A stretch of DNA of 64,000 nt from positions 186,001 to 250,000 of the forward strand of contig NZ_JACCBY010000002.1 in NCBI RefSeq assembly GCF_013409985.1, read 5' to 3'. Numbering within the stretch: the first letter of the stretch is position 1; every line of letters begins with the position of its first letter. The notes under the pieces were generated by a model that worked only from the letters and a program-made list of their open reading frames with translations, was not told where the DNA came from and made no database searches. Origin of the DNA: Sphingomonas melonis (GTDB lineage: Bacteria; Pseudomonadota; Alphaproteobacteria; Sphingomonadales; Sphingomonadaceae). A program made the translations under genes and the position numbers. Shown here one piece after another: positions 10,714-18,871 of the stretch.

Positions 10714-11331
10714 TTATGTAAAATCTTGGTGGTGGTGCGGCTGGAGGATGAGCGTCTGCCCCTCAACCCGCCACGATTTCAGCTTGGACAGGAAGTTCAT
10801 CCCAAGCACGTCGGTATCGCCAAACGCCGGCGATACGACGACGCCAAGGTCGCGCGCGGCGATGTCGCCGACCCGCAGCTCGCGGACCGTGGCGGTCTGG
10901 GCGTTGATCTGGCCGTTGGCGGTAGTGAGTATCACCGGGATGACGCTGTTGCTCACGTCGAGCGCGGCCGCCTGCGCCGTCCGGGTCGACAGCGCGGTAA
11001 CGGTGGCACCACTGTCGATCAGCATGCGTCGCGGCACGCCGTCTACCGTCACCCGCGCCCAGAAATGTCCGTCTGCCGCCATGCGGATGCGCGTCTCGCG
11101 ACCGACGACATTCTGGTCCTCAAGCTTCAGCAGGCTGGCGACCCGCTGTAGATACGGGCTGAACTGCTCGCGCTGGCCTACGACGACGACCAGCAGCCCG
11201 ATGATGACCGCCCAGGCGGCGAGCGACATGACGACCCGCAGGATCGGCACGCGGCGCGCGATCAGTGCCGAAATCGGAAAGATGAGCAGCACCAGGTAGA
11301 AGAGCGCCGAGCCGCTCACATCCGTGTTCAT
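10714..11331 (-). CDS. Membrane-anchored retropepsin-like aspartic protease (TIGR02281-type)
   Basis: Small 205-residue protein with two N-terminal transmembrane helices (about residues 8-26 and 31-51) and a C-terminal single-lobed aspartyl protease domain. The catalytic motif is LIDSGATVTAL with Asp106; a second family segment is VLGMNFLSKLKSWRVEGQTL near the C-terminus. Single-domain retropepsins of this kind work as dimers. The domain is probably on the periplasmic side (inference from the two helices). Substrate unknown. The start overlaps the stop of the upstream MBL gene by 4 nt, so it belongs to the metG-tatD operon. Confidence 0.85.
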   Translation of the reverse strand: MNTDVSGSALFYLVLLIFPISALIARRVPILRVVMSLAAWAVIIGLLVVVVGQREQFSPYLQRVASLLKLEDQNVVGRETRIRMAADGHFWARVTVDGVPRRMLIDSGATVTALSTRTAQAAALDVSNSVIPVILTTANGQINAQTATVRELRVGDIAARDLGVVVSPAFGDTDVLGMNFLSKLKSWRVEGQTLILQPHHHQDFT

Positions 11332-12092
11332 GGCGTGAATTCAAGTCCGTCATAGCCGGGTTCGACGCCTGGCGGCAACGTCGCCACCAGCGTGGCGTAA
11401 TCCATGCTATGATCCATATGTATGAAGGCTGACCGGCCGGGGCGCAGTTGCTCGATCCAGTCGAGGACGGCCGGAACATCGGGATGCGTGGGATGGGGCG
11501 CATAGCGCAGCGCATCGACGATCCATACGTCGAGCCCGGTGTAAAGCGCGCGCATCGCCGGGGTCAGTTCGTGGAAGTCGGTCGCATAGCCGATCACCGC
11601 GCCGCCCGCGGAGAAGCGCAGCCCGGCGGAGGTGATGCGGCCGTGCGGCTGATCGACGACATCTACGGTGATGCCGCCGATCGTCAGCCGATCGGGCAGT
11701 TCGGCCGCCTGCACCGTCGGCGGGTAGCCCTGCCGCCCGGCGAAGACATAGGTGAACTTGTCGTGCAGGGCGGCGAGCGTCTTCGGCCGGGCATAGCCCT
11801 GTACCGGCCGGCCCAGCGCGTGGAAGATCTGGCGGACGTCATCGATGCCGTGGCAGTGATCGGCGTGATCGTGCGTCCAGATGATCGCGTCGACCGCCGC
11901 GACATCGGCGGCGAGCAATTGCTCGCGCATGTCCGGCCCGGTGTCGACGAGGATGCGCGTCCCCTCATGCTCGACCAGCAGCGACGCACGGGTACGGCGG
12001 TTCCGCGGCTCGCCCGGATCGCACGTGCCCCAATCGTTGCCGATCCGTGGCACGCCCGACGACGTGCCGGAGCCGAGAATACGGACCTTCAC
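11328..12092 (-). CDS. MBL-fold metallo-hydrolase (PhnP-like)
   Basis: Metallo-beta-lactamase fold phosphodiesterase-like hydrolase, 254 residues. It opens MKVRILGSGTSSGVPRIG, typical of the PhnP/beta-CASP-less subgroup, and carries the metal motif THDHADHCHG, a further ligand in the VIGYATDFHE strand and HMDHSMDY near the C-terminus. No phn genes are nearby, so it should not be called phnP. In alphaproteobacteria this gene stands directly after tatD as here, with 4-nt overlaps on both sides (tatD stop and retropepsin start). Confidence 0.9.
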   Translation of the reverse strand: MKVRILGSGTSSGVPRIGNDWGTCDPGEPRNRRTRASLLVEHEGTRILVDTGPDMREQLLAADVAAVDAIIWTHDHADHCHGIDDVRQIFHALGRPVQGYARPKTLAALHDKFTYVFAGRQGYPPTVQAAELPDRLTIGGITVDVVDQPHGRITSAGLRFSAGGAVIGYATDFHELTPAMRALYTGLDVWIVDALRYAPHPTHPDVPAVLDWIEQLRPGRSAFIHMDHSMDYATLVATLPPGVEPGYDGLEFTP

Positions 12093-12868
12093 CGCTTCGC
12101 TTTATCGAACAAGATGAAGAAGTTGTCGGCTGTTCTTGCCGCCAGTTCTTCGATCTGCTCGCCACGCAGATCGGCAAGGAACGCGGCGGTATCGGCGACG
12201 AAGGCGGGCTCGCCGGGTTTGCCGCGGTTGGGCACCGGCGCCAGGAACGGCGCGTCGGTCTCGATCAGCAGCCGCTCGATCGGCAGCCGCGCCGCGGTCT
12301 CCTGCAAGTCCCGCGCGTTCTTGAACGTCACGATGCCGGAAATCGAGATGTAGAAGCCGAGGTCGAGCGCCGCATCGGCGAAGGCACCGCTCGCGGTGAA
12401 GCAATGGATGACGCCGGTATAGGGCCCCTGCTCCCTCTCCTCACGCAGGATCGCCAGCGTGTCCTCTTCCGCGTCGCGGGTATGGACAATCAGCGGCAGG
12501 CCGGTGTCGCGACAGGCAGCGATATGCGTGCGGAAGCTCGCCTGCTGCCGTTCGCGGTCAGACCGTTCGTAATAATAATCGAGGCCGGATTCGCCGATCG
12601 CGACGACGCGTGGATGCGCCGCGCGGTCGACCAGCGTCGCCCGGCCGACATCGGGATAGGCGTCGGCCTCATTGGGATGGATGCCGATCGCTGCCCAGAC
12701 GTCGGGTTCACGCTCGGCGGTCGCGACGACCGCATCCCATTCGCTCTCGCGCGTCGAGATATTGAGCATCGCGCCGACGCCCCGCGCCCGCGCGCGCGCG
12801 AGCACCTCCCCCTGCTGCTCGAACACCCCCTTGTAGTTGAGGTGGCAGTGGCTGTCGGCGAACATCAT
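12089..12868 (-). CDS. tatD: TatD family metal-dependent hydrolase
   Basis: TIM-barrel hydrolase of 259 residues, a family with 3'-5' DNase and D-tyrosyl-tRNA-deacylase-like members. Metal-binding motifs are all visible: FADSHCHL at the start, GESGLDYYYE, IVHTRDAEEDT, VIHCFTASG and IETDAPFL. The gene overlaps metG (4 nt) upstream and the MBL gene (4 nt) downstream, indicating tight translational coupling. The start is a double ATG (12868 and 12865), so either Met may be used. The exact cellular substrate is not known from sequence. Confidence 0.93.
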   Translation of the reverse strand: MMFADSHCHLNYKGVFEQQGEVLARARARGVGAMLNISTRESEWDAVVATAEREPDVWAAIGIHPNEADAYPDVGRATLVDRAAHPRVVAIGESGLDYYYERSDRERQQASFRTHIAACRDTGLPLIVHTRDAEEDTLAILREEREQGPYTGVIHCFTASGAFADAALDLGFYISISGIVTFKNARDLQETAARLPIERLLIETDAPFLAPVPNRGKPGEPAFVADTAAFLADLRGEQIEELAARTADNFFILFDKAKR

Positions 12869-14415
12869 TCCGCCACCGGCAGTTCGAGCCGCGGAAAGAC
12901 CGGCGCCGGCGGTGCGATCACGAAGCCGGACGCGGCCTGGCGCGCATACCAGCCGTCATCGTCGATCGCGGCATGATCGCGCTCGGTCGCGCCGATCTGG
13001 TCCAGCACCTTGGCCGCCGCATCCGGCACCACCGGCAGGATCGCGATTGCCAGCATGCGGATCGCGCGCACCAGCGTGCCGAGCACCGCATGCATCCGTT
13101 CCGGATCGGTCTTGCGCAGCGCCCAGGGGGCCTGCGCGTCGATATATTGGTTGCAGGCGAAGACACCCCGCATCCATGCCTCGATCCCCTGGCTCAGCAT
13201 CAGGTCGTCGAACGCGGTCTTGAGCCCGGCACAGGCGACGACGATCTCCTCGATCAGCATCGCGTCCGCGGGATCGCTGCGTCCGGCATCCGGGAACGCC
13301 CCGCCGAGGTTCTTGGCGATGAACGACAGGGTCCGTTGGGCAAGGTTGCCGAAGCTGTTGGCGAGTTCGGCGTTGACGCGTGTTACGATCGCCTCGGCCG
13401 AATAGCTGCCGTCCTGGCCGAAGCTGACTTCGCGGAGCAGGAAATAACGTACCGCATCGACGCCGAACGCCTGCGTCAGTTCGTCCGGGCTGACGACGTT
13501 GCCCACCGATTTCGACATCTTCTCGCCGCGGTGGAGCACGAAGCCGTGCGCGAAGACCTGCTTCGGAACCGGCAGGTTCGCCGACATCAGGAACGCGGGC
13601 CAATAGACGGTGTGGAACCGGGTGATGTCCTTGCCGATCAGGTGCAGGTCCGCCGGCCAGAAGCGTGCCAGCGCCTCATTGTCATCGGGATAACCGGCGC
13701 CGGTGAGGTAATTGGTCAGCGCATCGACCCACACGTACATCACGTGACCGGGACTGTCCGGCACCGGCACGCCCCAGTCGAAGCTGGTCCGCGACACCGA
13801 CAGGTCGGACAGGCCGCCCTCGACGAAGCGCATCACTTCGTTGCGCCGCGTCTCCGGCCGGATGAAATCGGGGTTGGCGGCGTAGAGATCGAGCAGCGGC
13901 TGCTGGTATTTCGACAGGCGGAAGAACCACGTCTCCTCGGCGGTCCACTCGACCGGCGTACCCTGCGGCGAAAGGCGCTGCCCCCCTTCCCCGTCGATCA
14001 ATTCCTTTTCGTCGTAGAAGGCCTCGTCGCGGACCGAATACCAGCCCTCGTAACGGTCGAGGTACAGGTCTCCCTTGTCGCGCATTGAGCGCCAGATCGC
14101 CTGGCTGGCGGCATAATGCGCCGGCTCGACGGTGCGGATGAACCGATCGTAGGAGATCTTGAGCGCGTCGGCCATCTCGCTGAAGTGCGACGACATCTCA
14201 TCGGCAAAGGCGCGCACCTCGACGCCGCGTGCCCGCGCGGTCTGCGCCATCTTGAGGCCGTGCTCGTCGGTGCCGGTCTGGAAGCGGACGTCGCGCCCCG
14301 CCTGGCGCTGGAAGCGCGCGATCGCATCTGCCGCGATCATTTCATAGGCGTGGCCGATATGCGGGCGCCCGTTGGGATAGTGGATCGCGGTCGTGATATA
14401 ATAAGGATCGGCCAT
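12865..14415 (-). CDS. metG: Methionyl-tRNA synthetase
   Basis: Class I aminoacyl-tRNA synthetase charging tRNA-Met. The 516-residue protein begins MADPYYITTAIHYPNGRPHIGHAYE, which includes the HIGH-type motif, and carries GEKMSKSVGN, the KMSKS loop. The usual catalytic-core segments are present (TGTDEHGLK, VWVDALTNYL, DITRFHTVYWPAFL). It is the short form without the C-terminal tRNA-binding domain found in E. coli MetG. An excellent ribosome site, AGGAGG, lies just upstream of ATG 14415. It is 41 nt after holB and is followed by tatD with a 4-nt overlap. Confidence 0.96.
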   Translation of the reverse strand: MADPYYITTAIHYPNGRPHIGHAYEMIAADAIARFQRQAGRDVRFQTGTDEHGLKMAQTARARGVEVRAFADEMSSHFSEMADALKISYDRFIRTVEPAHYAASQAIWRSMRDKGDLYLDRYEGWYSVRDEAFYDEKELIDGEGGQRLSPQGTPVEWTAEETWFFRLSKYQQPLLDLYAANPDFIRPETRRNEVMRFVEGGLSDLSVSRTSFDWGVPVPDSPGHVMYVWVDALTNYLTGAGYPDDNEALARFWPADLHLIGKDITRFHTVYWPAFLMSANLPVPKQVFAHGFVLHRGEKMSKSVGNVVSPDELTQAFGVDAVRYFLLREVSFGQDGSYSAEAIVTRVNAELANSFGNLAQRTLSFIAKNLGGAFPDAGRSDPADAMLIEEIVVACAGLKTAFDDLMLSQGIEAWMRGVFACNQYIDAQAPWALRKTDPERMHAVLGTLVRAIRMLAIAILPVVPDAAAKVLDQIGATERDHAAIDDDGWYARQAASGFVIAPPAPVFPRLELPVAE

Positions 14416-14456
14416 GCCGGCCTCCTAGTCGATCAACCCGGCGAGGTGAAGCGGCC

Positions 14457-15431
14457 TCAGCGCAGCGCCGCGACGATCGCCGCCATCTCGAACACCGTCG
14501 CCTGCGCGTCGAGCGACAGCCCTAGCGCCGCGCCGGCGAGATCGCGCGCTGCCGCCTGCGCGTCGAGCGCGGTCTTGAGCCGTGGCCCGGTGCGCGTCCG
14601 CGCCTCGCGTGCGATCATGGCGGGCACGCGGTCGAGGAACGCCTCGTAGCGTGCGGCATTGCCCTTTCCCGCCAGCGCCTTGGCGAGCGCGGCGCGGCGG
14701 GCGTTCATCGGATCGCCATCCTCGGCGATACCGGCGATCGCGCGGTCGAGCCCGTCGATGTCGAGCCCCGCATAGCGTATCGCACGCCCCGGTGCCCCTT
14801 CCCCGGTCCGCACCAGCGCCGCGATCTCGCCCTCATCCGCCTCAGGCAGCGCCTGTCGCAACGCCCCGGCCATGTCGGTATCATCCAGCGCACCGAAGCG
14901 TAGCACCCGGCAGCGCGACCGGATCGTCGGCAGCAGCCGGCCCGGCGCATGGCTGACGAGCAGGAAGATGGTGCCCGTCGGCGGCTCTTCGAGATTCTTG
15001 AGCAGCGCATTGGCGCCGTTGCGCTCTAGGTCGTCGGCCGCATCGATGATGACGACGCGGCGCGCGCCCATCGCCGGGGTGGTCGCGAAGAGCGGCTGGA
15101 GGCTGCGCACCTGTGCGATGGTGATGCTGCGCGCCAGATCCTGATCCGGCTTGTCGGGATCCTTGGGCAAACGCTGCATGATCCGCAGATCGGGATGCGA
15201 GCCGGCATCGACCAAGGCGCGGGTCGGATGACCGTCCGGCACGACCAGCCCGGGCGCCGACACGCCGGCCGCGCTCGCCTCGGCGAGCATGCGCACCGCG
15301 GCGGCATGCGCGAAGCTTGCCTTGCCCACGCCTTCGGGACCGACCAGCAGCCAGGCATGATGCAGCGCGCCGCCACGCAATGCCGCGGCGAAGGCGGCAT
15401 GCGCGTCGGCGTTCCCGAACAGCTCGGTCAC
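14457..15431 (-). CDS. holB: DNA polymerase III delta' subunit
   Basis: Clamp-loader subunit of the replicative polymerase, 324 residues. An AAA+ fold is visible with a P-loop-like LLVGPEGVGKASFAHA, a DDLERNGANALLKNLEEPP segment and the SRC motif in LLPTIRSRCRVLRF. The start is GTG 15431 (MTELFGNADAHAAF); in-frame upstream codons offer no better start. The GTG overlaps the stop of a 4-codon ORF that itself overlaps the stop of the carboxypeptidase gene (see findings). In many alphaproteobacteria tmk stands immediately before holB; it is not here. Confidence 0.93.
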   Translation of the reverse strand: MTELFGNADAHAAFAAALRGGALHHAWLLVGPEGVGKASFAHAAAVRMLAEASAAGVSAPGLVVPDGHPTRALVDAGSHPDLRIMQRLPKDPDKPDQDLARSITIAQVRSLQPLFATTPAMGARRVVIIDAADDLERNGANALLKNLEEPPTGTIFLLVSHAPGRLLPTIRSRCRVLRFGALDDTDMAGALRQALPEADEGEIAALVRTGEGAPGRAIRYAGLDIDGLDRAIAGIAEDGDPMNARRAALAKALAGKGNAARYEAFLDRVPAMIAREARTRTGPRLKTALDAQAAARDLAGAALGLSLDAQATVFEMAAIVAALR

Positions 15432-15442
15432 GGCCGCGCCAT
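15428..15442 (-). other. Four-codon relay ORF (Met-Ala-Arg-Pro-stop) between carboxypeptidase gene and holB
   Basis: On the minus strand the carboxypeptidase stop TGA (15444-15442) shares its A with an ATG (15442-15440). This reads GCG CGG CCG and ends TGA at 15430-15428, which in turn overlaps the holB GTG start (15431-15429). It may serve only as a ribosome relay, or it may be the scar of a lost gene, tmk being the usual occupant. Confidence 0.4.
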
Positions 15443-16608
15443 CAGCCGAAGAACGACGTCAGCCCCGCCCACGCCCGGCCGAAGAAGCCGGCCTCGCCGA
15501 TGTCCTTGTCGGCGACGAGCGGCAGGCGCTGCTCGGGCAGGTCGGGCGCCTTGACGACGAGATCGGCGATATGCTGCCCCGCCTTGATCGGCGCGCGGAT
15601 CGGCCCGTCATAGACGACCTTGGCGCTCATCTGCGGCACCGCGCCCGCGGGAACCGTGACGGTCAGCTGCCGCGGCGCGACGAGGCCGACGCTGCTCGAA
15701 CTGCCCATCTGGACTTCCGCGGTCGACACCTGCTTGCCCTGCGCGACGATCGGCTTGGCCTGCCATGCGCGGAAGCCCCATTCCATGAAGCGCACCGATT
15801 CCTCGGCACGGGCGCCCGACGAGGTCAGTCCGGCGACGACCATCACCAGCCGCCGGCCATTCTGCTCCGCCGACCCGGTGAAGCCATAGCCGGCCTCCTC
15901 GGTATGGCCGGTCTTCAAGCCGTCGGCACCGGTGACGCGGCCGAGCAGCGGATCGCGATTGGCCTGGGTGATGTCGGCGCCCGCGCCGAGCGTCTTGCCC
16001 CAGGTGAAGCTGCGCAGCGAATAGAAGCGCTTGTAGAGATCCGGGAAGTGCTGGATCGTCGCGCTGGCGAGATGGGCGAGATCCTTGGCGCTCACATAGG
16101 TGACGCCATTGTCCGGCCAGCCGTTCGACGTGCCGAAATGGCTGTTGGTCAAACCGAGCTTCTTCGCCTGATCGTTCATCCGGTCGGTGAAGGTCTGTTC
16201 CGTTCCCGAAATGCCTTCGGCGAGCACGACGCAGGCGTCGTTGCCCGAGAGCGTGACGATGCCCTTGAGCAGGTTCTCGACGCTGACATTCTCTCCGGTC
16301 GACAGGAACATGGTCGATCCAGCCTGCGGGCCGTGCCAGCGCTTCCACGTCTCGGGACGGACCTGGAAGGTCTGGTTAAGCTTCAGCTCGCCCTTCTTGA
16401 TCATGTCGAACGCGACATAGACCGTCATCATCTTCGCCATCGATGCCGGCGGCATGCGGCGGTCCGCATCGCGCTGATACAGGACTGCGCCCGACGACAG
16501 GTCTTCCATATAGGCGATCGGCGCGGTGCCCTGGAACTGGGGCGCAGCGGCGACCGACGGAACGGCGGCGGCAACGATCGCGAGGGGGGCGGCAATCAGC
16601 TTGTTCAT
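15442..16608 (-). CDS. D-alanyl-D-alanine carboxypeptidase (PBP5/6 family)
   Basis: Low-molecular-weight penicillin-binding protein that trims the terminal D-Ala of peptidoglycan stem peptides, 388 residues. The signal peptide is MNKLIAAPLAIVAAAVPSVAA. All three serine-peptidase motifs are present: SMAK with Ser56 and Lys59, SGNDACVVL (SxN) and KTGHTEEAGY (KTG). A C-terminal beta domain follows (VTVPAGAVPQMSAKVVYDGPI), with an ending GRAWAGLTSFFG that may form the amphipathic membrane anchor. It lies between the lytic transglycosylase and holB on the same strand, and the stop is coupled through a 4-codon ORF to holB. Family name dacC/dacA cannot be assigned securely. Confidence 0.93.
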   Translation of the reverse strand: MNKLIAAPLAIVAAAVPSVAAAPQFQGTAPIAYMEDLSSGAVLYQRDADRRMPPASMAKMMTVYVAFDMIKKGELKLNQTFQVRPETWKRWHGPQAGSTMFLSTGENVSVENLLKGIVTLSGNDACVVLAEGISGTEQTFTDRMNDQAKKLGLTNSHFGTSNGWPDNGVTYVSAKDLAHLASATIQHFPDLYKRFYSLRSFTWGKTLGAGADITQANRDPLLGRVTGADGLKTGHTEEAGYGFTGSAEQNGRRLVMVVAGLTSSGARAEESVRFMEWGFRAWQAKPIVAQGKQVSTAEVQMGSSSSVGLVAPRQLTVTVPAGAVPQMSAKVVYDGPIRAPIKAGQHIADLVVKAPDLPEQRLPLVADKDIGEAGFFGRAWAGLTSFFG

Positions 16609-16675
16609 GACGTCGACTGGGCTTTCCGGAAGATAAGCGAGAATGGCAGTGGCATAGCGACGCCGGAGCGCGCCG

Positions 16676-17719
16676 TCAGCCCTCTACCGCATCGGCGAGC
16701 AGGCCGACCGACAAAGCGTAGAAGTTCGAGCAATTGTAGTCGAGGATCACCCGGTAATTGCCGGTCAGCAGATAGGCGGTCGCGCCCGGCCCGTCGGGCT
16801 CGATCAGCGTCGCCTGCACGCTGTCGGCCGGCCATCCCCTGCCCTGCGGCACCAGCCCGAGCGCGCGCCATTCCGCCATGGTCCGCCAGCGGCTGTGCCG
16901 CTCGAAGACGCGCGGGCAGCGCGGCGAGATCATCCGGCTGGTGAGACTGCCGCGATCGAGGCCGGGCGGCACGGTCACCGCGACGCCCCACGGCTGACCG
17001 GGCCGCCAGCCGGCATTGGCGAAATAATTGCCGATCGACGCCAGCGTGTCCGCCGGGCTGGTCCAGATGTCGGCACGGCCGTCGCCGTCTCCGTCGCGCG
17101 CGACCCGCAGGTACACCGAGGGCAGGAACTGCGGGTTGCCGGTGGCGCCGGCCCAGCTCCCCTTCAACTGCTCGCGCGGAATGCCGCGATCGAGGATCTT
17201 GAGCCCGGCGATGAACTCGCCCGCGAACAGGCTGCGCCGTCGCCCCTCATAGGCAAGGCTGGCAAGGCTGCGGAGCAGATCGAAATTGCCCGTATAGGCA
17301 CCGTAATTGGTTTCATGGCCCCAGATCGCGACCATGATCGATTCGGGCACGCCGGTCTCGCGCTCGACGCGAGCCAGCCGGGCACGCTGTGCCTGATAGG
17401 TGCTGCGCCCGCGCCCGATCCGCGCGGCGTCGACATGGCTCGCCTTATAGGGAGCGAATGGCGGGGTCGCGGTGCTGCCCGGATTACCGGGCTGGGCGCG
17501 ATCGAGCTGGATGGTGCGGTCGCTCAGCGTCAGCGTGGGGAACACGGCATCGATCGTACGCTGCGTCACCCCTTCGGTCAGCGCCTGCTGCCGCAGCGTT
17601 TGCAGATAGGTCTGAAACCCCGCCTCATCCTGCGCCATCGCCGGCGTGGCACTTGCCAGCGCCAATGTCGTTGCCATGACGCCGGTAATCAGCGCGCGTT
17701 GCAGTCGTTGCCCCCACAT
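16676..17719 (-). CDS. Lytic murein transglycosylase, MltB family
   Basis: Cleaves the MurNAc-GlcNAc bond of peptidoglycan with 1,6-anhydro product. The 347-residue protein has a signal peptide (about residues 1-29, ending TPAMAQ), no lipobox, and the catalytic Glu136 in IWGHETNYGAYTGNFDLLRSL. Further SLT_2 segments are SWAGATGNPQFLPSVYL, DIWTSPADTLASIGNYF and NYRVILDYNCSNFYALSV. The absence of a lipobox cysteine suggests a soluble periplasmic form rather than an outer-membrane lipoprotein. It is followed by the carboxypeptidase gene after 67 nt, so two peptidoglycan enzymes are probably cotranscribed. Confidence 0.92.
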   Translation of the reverse strand: MWGQRLQRALITGVMATTLALASATPAMAQDEAGFQTYLQTLRQQALTEGVTQRTIDAVFPTLTLSDRTIQLDRAQPGNPGSTATPPFAPYKASHVDAARIGRGRSTYQAQRARLARVERETGVPESIMVAIWGHETNYGAYTGNFDLLRSLASLAYEGRRRSLFAGEFIAGLKILDRGIPREQLKGSWAGATGNPQFLPSVYLRVARDGDGDGRADIWTSPADTLASIGNYFANAGWRPGQPWGVAVTVPPGLDRGSLTSRMISPRCPRVFERHSRWRTMAEWRALGLVPQGRGWPADSVQATLIEPDGPGATAYLLTGNYRVILDYNCSNFYALSVGLLADAVEG

Positions 17720-17813
17720 GCCGGCTTGGTGCCACAGCCGGCGGGTGGCGTGAACCTCTTATCGTCGCAGGGGTTGCACGGGCAGCCGTGGTGCGACTAT
17801 CCGGGACCGGCAC

Positions 17814-17903
17814 GGAGGGATGGCCGAGTGGTTTAAGGCAGCGGTCTTGAAAACCGCCGTAGGTGGAAGCCTACCGTGGGTTCGAATCCCACTCCCTCCG
17901 CCA
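17814..17903 (+). tRNA. tRNA-Ser (anticodon UGA)
   Basis: Ninety-nucleotide class II tRNA with a long variable arm. Acceptor strand GGAGGGA (17814-17820) pairs with TCCCTCC (17893-17899), discriminator G and an encoded CCA (17901-17903). The anticodon loop CTTGAAA gives UGA, reading UCA and related Ser codons. The T-loop TTCGAATC is intact. The variable arm pairs around GTAGGTGGAAGCCTAC. It is oriented head-on to the alpha/beta hydrolase gene downstream. Confidence 0.97.
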
Positions 17904-18021
17904 ACCCGTCAGTTCCACACCAAGGCGCGATATTCTGCGCGGCGGATACGTAACCGCCGCGGGTATCTTGCCTGGCGTGTCGGACGTGGCAGCCGCCATT
18001 CCCCCCGCACCGCAGTTTCTT

Positions 18022-18855
18022 CTATCGATTTGATCGGGTGACGTCGGGCCTCTCCGACCCCTCACTTAGAAAGTCCAGAAGAAGGGCGGAAAATCGATCT
18101 GCTGAATCGACGTTGGAGATGTGAGCTGCACCGTCGATCTCAACATAGCAGCCCTGTGGCGCACGCTGGGCCATATGAAGGTTGGTCTCTGGCGGCGACA
18201 TCGCATCGAGGTTGCCCGCGATGAAAAGCGTCGGCACGGCGAACGCCGCTAGGCGTTCGGTGACGTCGAACGCGCCGATGCCGCGGGCGACATGGGCGAG
18301 CGAGGGGCCATCGGCAGTGGCCGCTATGCCATGCCAGACTTGATAGGTCCGTAAACCGTCGGGCGTCGTCTGGAATGCGGGGGAGACAAGCGACGACCAG
18401 TTCTGCTCCAACCGCCGGACCGGACCACCGGGGCGCTCGAAAGTTCTGGCCCAGCCTTCCGTCAGCGCGTGGAAGACGGGTGTGCTCGTCTTCTCGAAAC
18501 TGTTCGCGACGACCAGTCGGCCGATACGTTCCGGGTCTCGGAGCGCAAGCTCCAGCGCGATCATGCCGCCAAGTGAAAGGCCAACCACATCGACAGGCCC
18601 TATACCTAGGTGGGCGAGCAGTGCCTCGATATCGTCGGCGAGCACGGCAACGCCTATTGGCGCCGTCAGCTTGCCCGACGCGCCATGTCCCGCATGATCG
18701 GGCACGATCACCCGATAGCCAGCCCCTACCAGCGGTGCGATCTGCGGTCCCCAGGCGCGGCCCGAGTTACTTATACCGTGCAGAAGCAGGATCGGTCGGC
18801 CGGTGCCGAATTCGATGAAATAATTGGTGCGGGCAGCCACTTCATAAAAGGCCAT
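18022..18855 (-). CDS. Alpha/beta-fold hydrolase (3-oxoadipate enol-lactonase-like)
   Basis: Cytoplasmic hydrolase of 277 residues. The oxyanion segment is LLLHGISNSGRAWG, the nucleophile elbow VVGLSLGGM (GxSxG), a candidate acid sits in FIAGNLDAMSPP and the catalytic His in DGAAHISNVD. Closest in pattern to enol-lactonases and related C-C or ester hydrolases; substrate unknown. ATG 18855 is chosen because an AGGAG ribosome site precedes it and homology begins there; the frame runs further upstream into the MFS gene. The MFS gene ends 16 nt before, so the two are one operon, divergent from a marR-type gene. Confidence 0.85.
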   Translation of the reverse strand: MAFYEVAARTNYFIEFGTGRPILLLHGISNSGRAWGPQIAPLVGAGYRVIVPDHAGHGASGKLTAPIGVAVLADDIEALLAHLGIGPVDVVGLSLGGMIALELALRDPERIGRLVVANSFEKTSTPVFHALTEGWARTFERPGGPVRRLEQNWSSLVSPAFQTTPDGLRTYQVWHGIAATADGPSLAHVARGIGAFDVTERLAAFAVPTLFIAGNLDAMSPPETNLHMAQRAPQGCYVEIDGAAHISNVDSADRFSALLLDFLSEGSERPDVTRSNR

Positions 18856-18871
18856 CGCAACGCTCCTGTTG

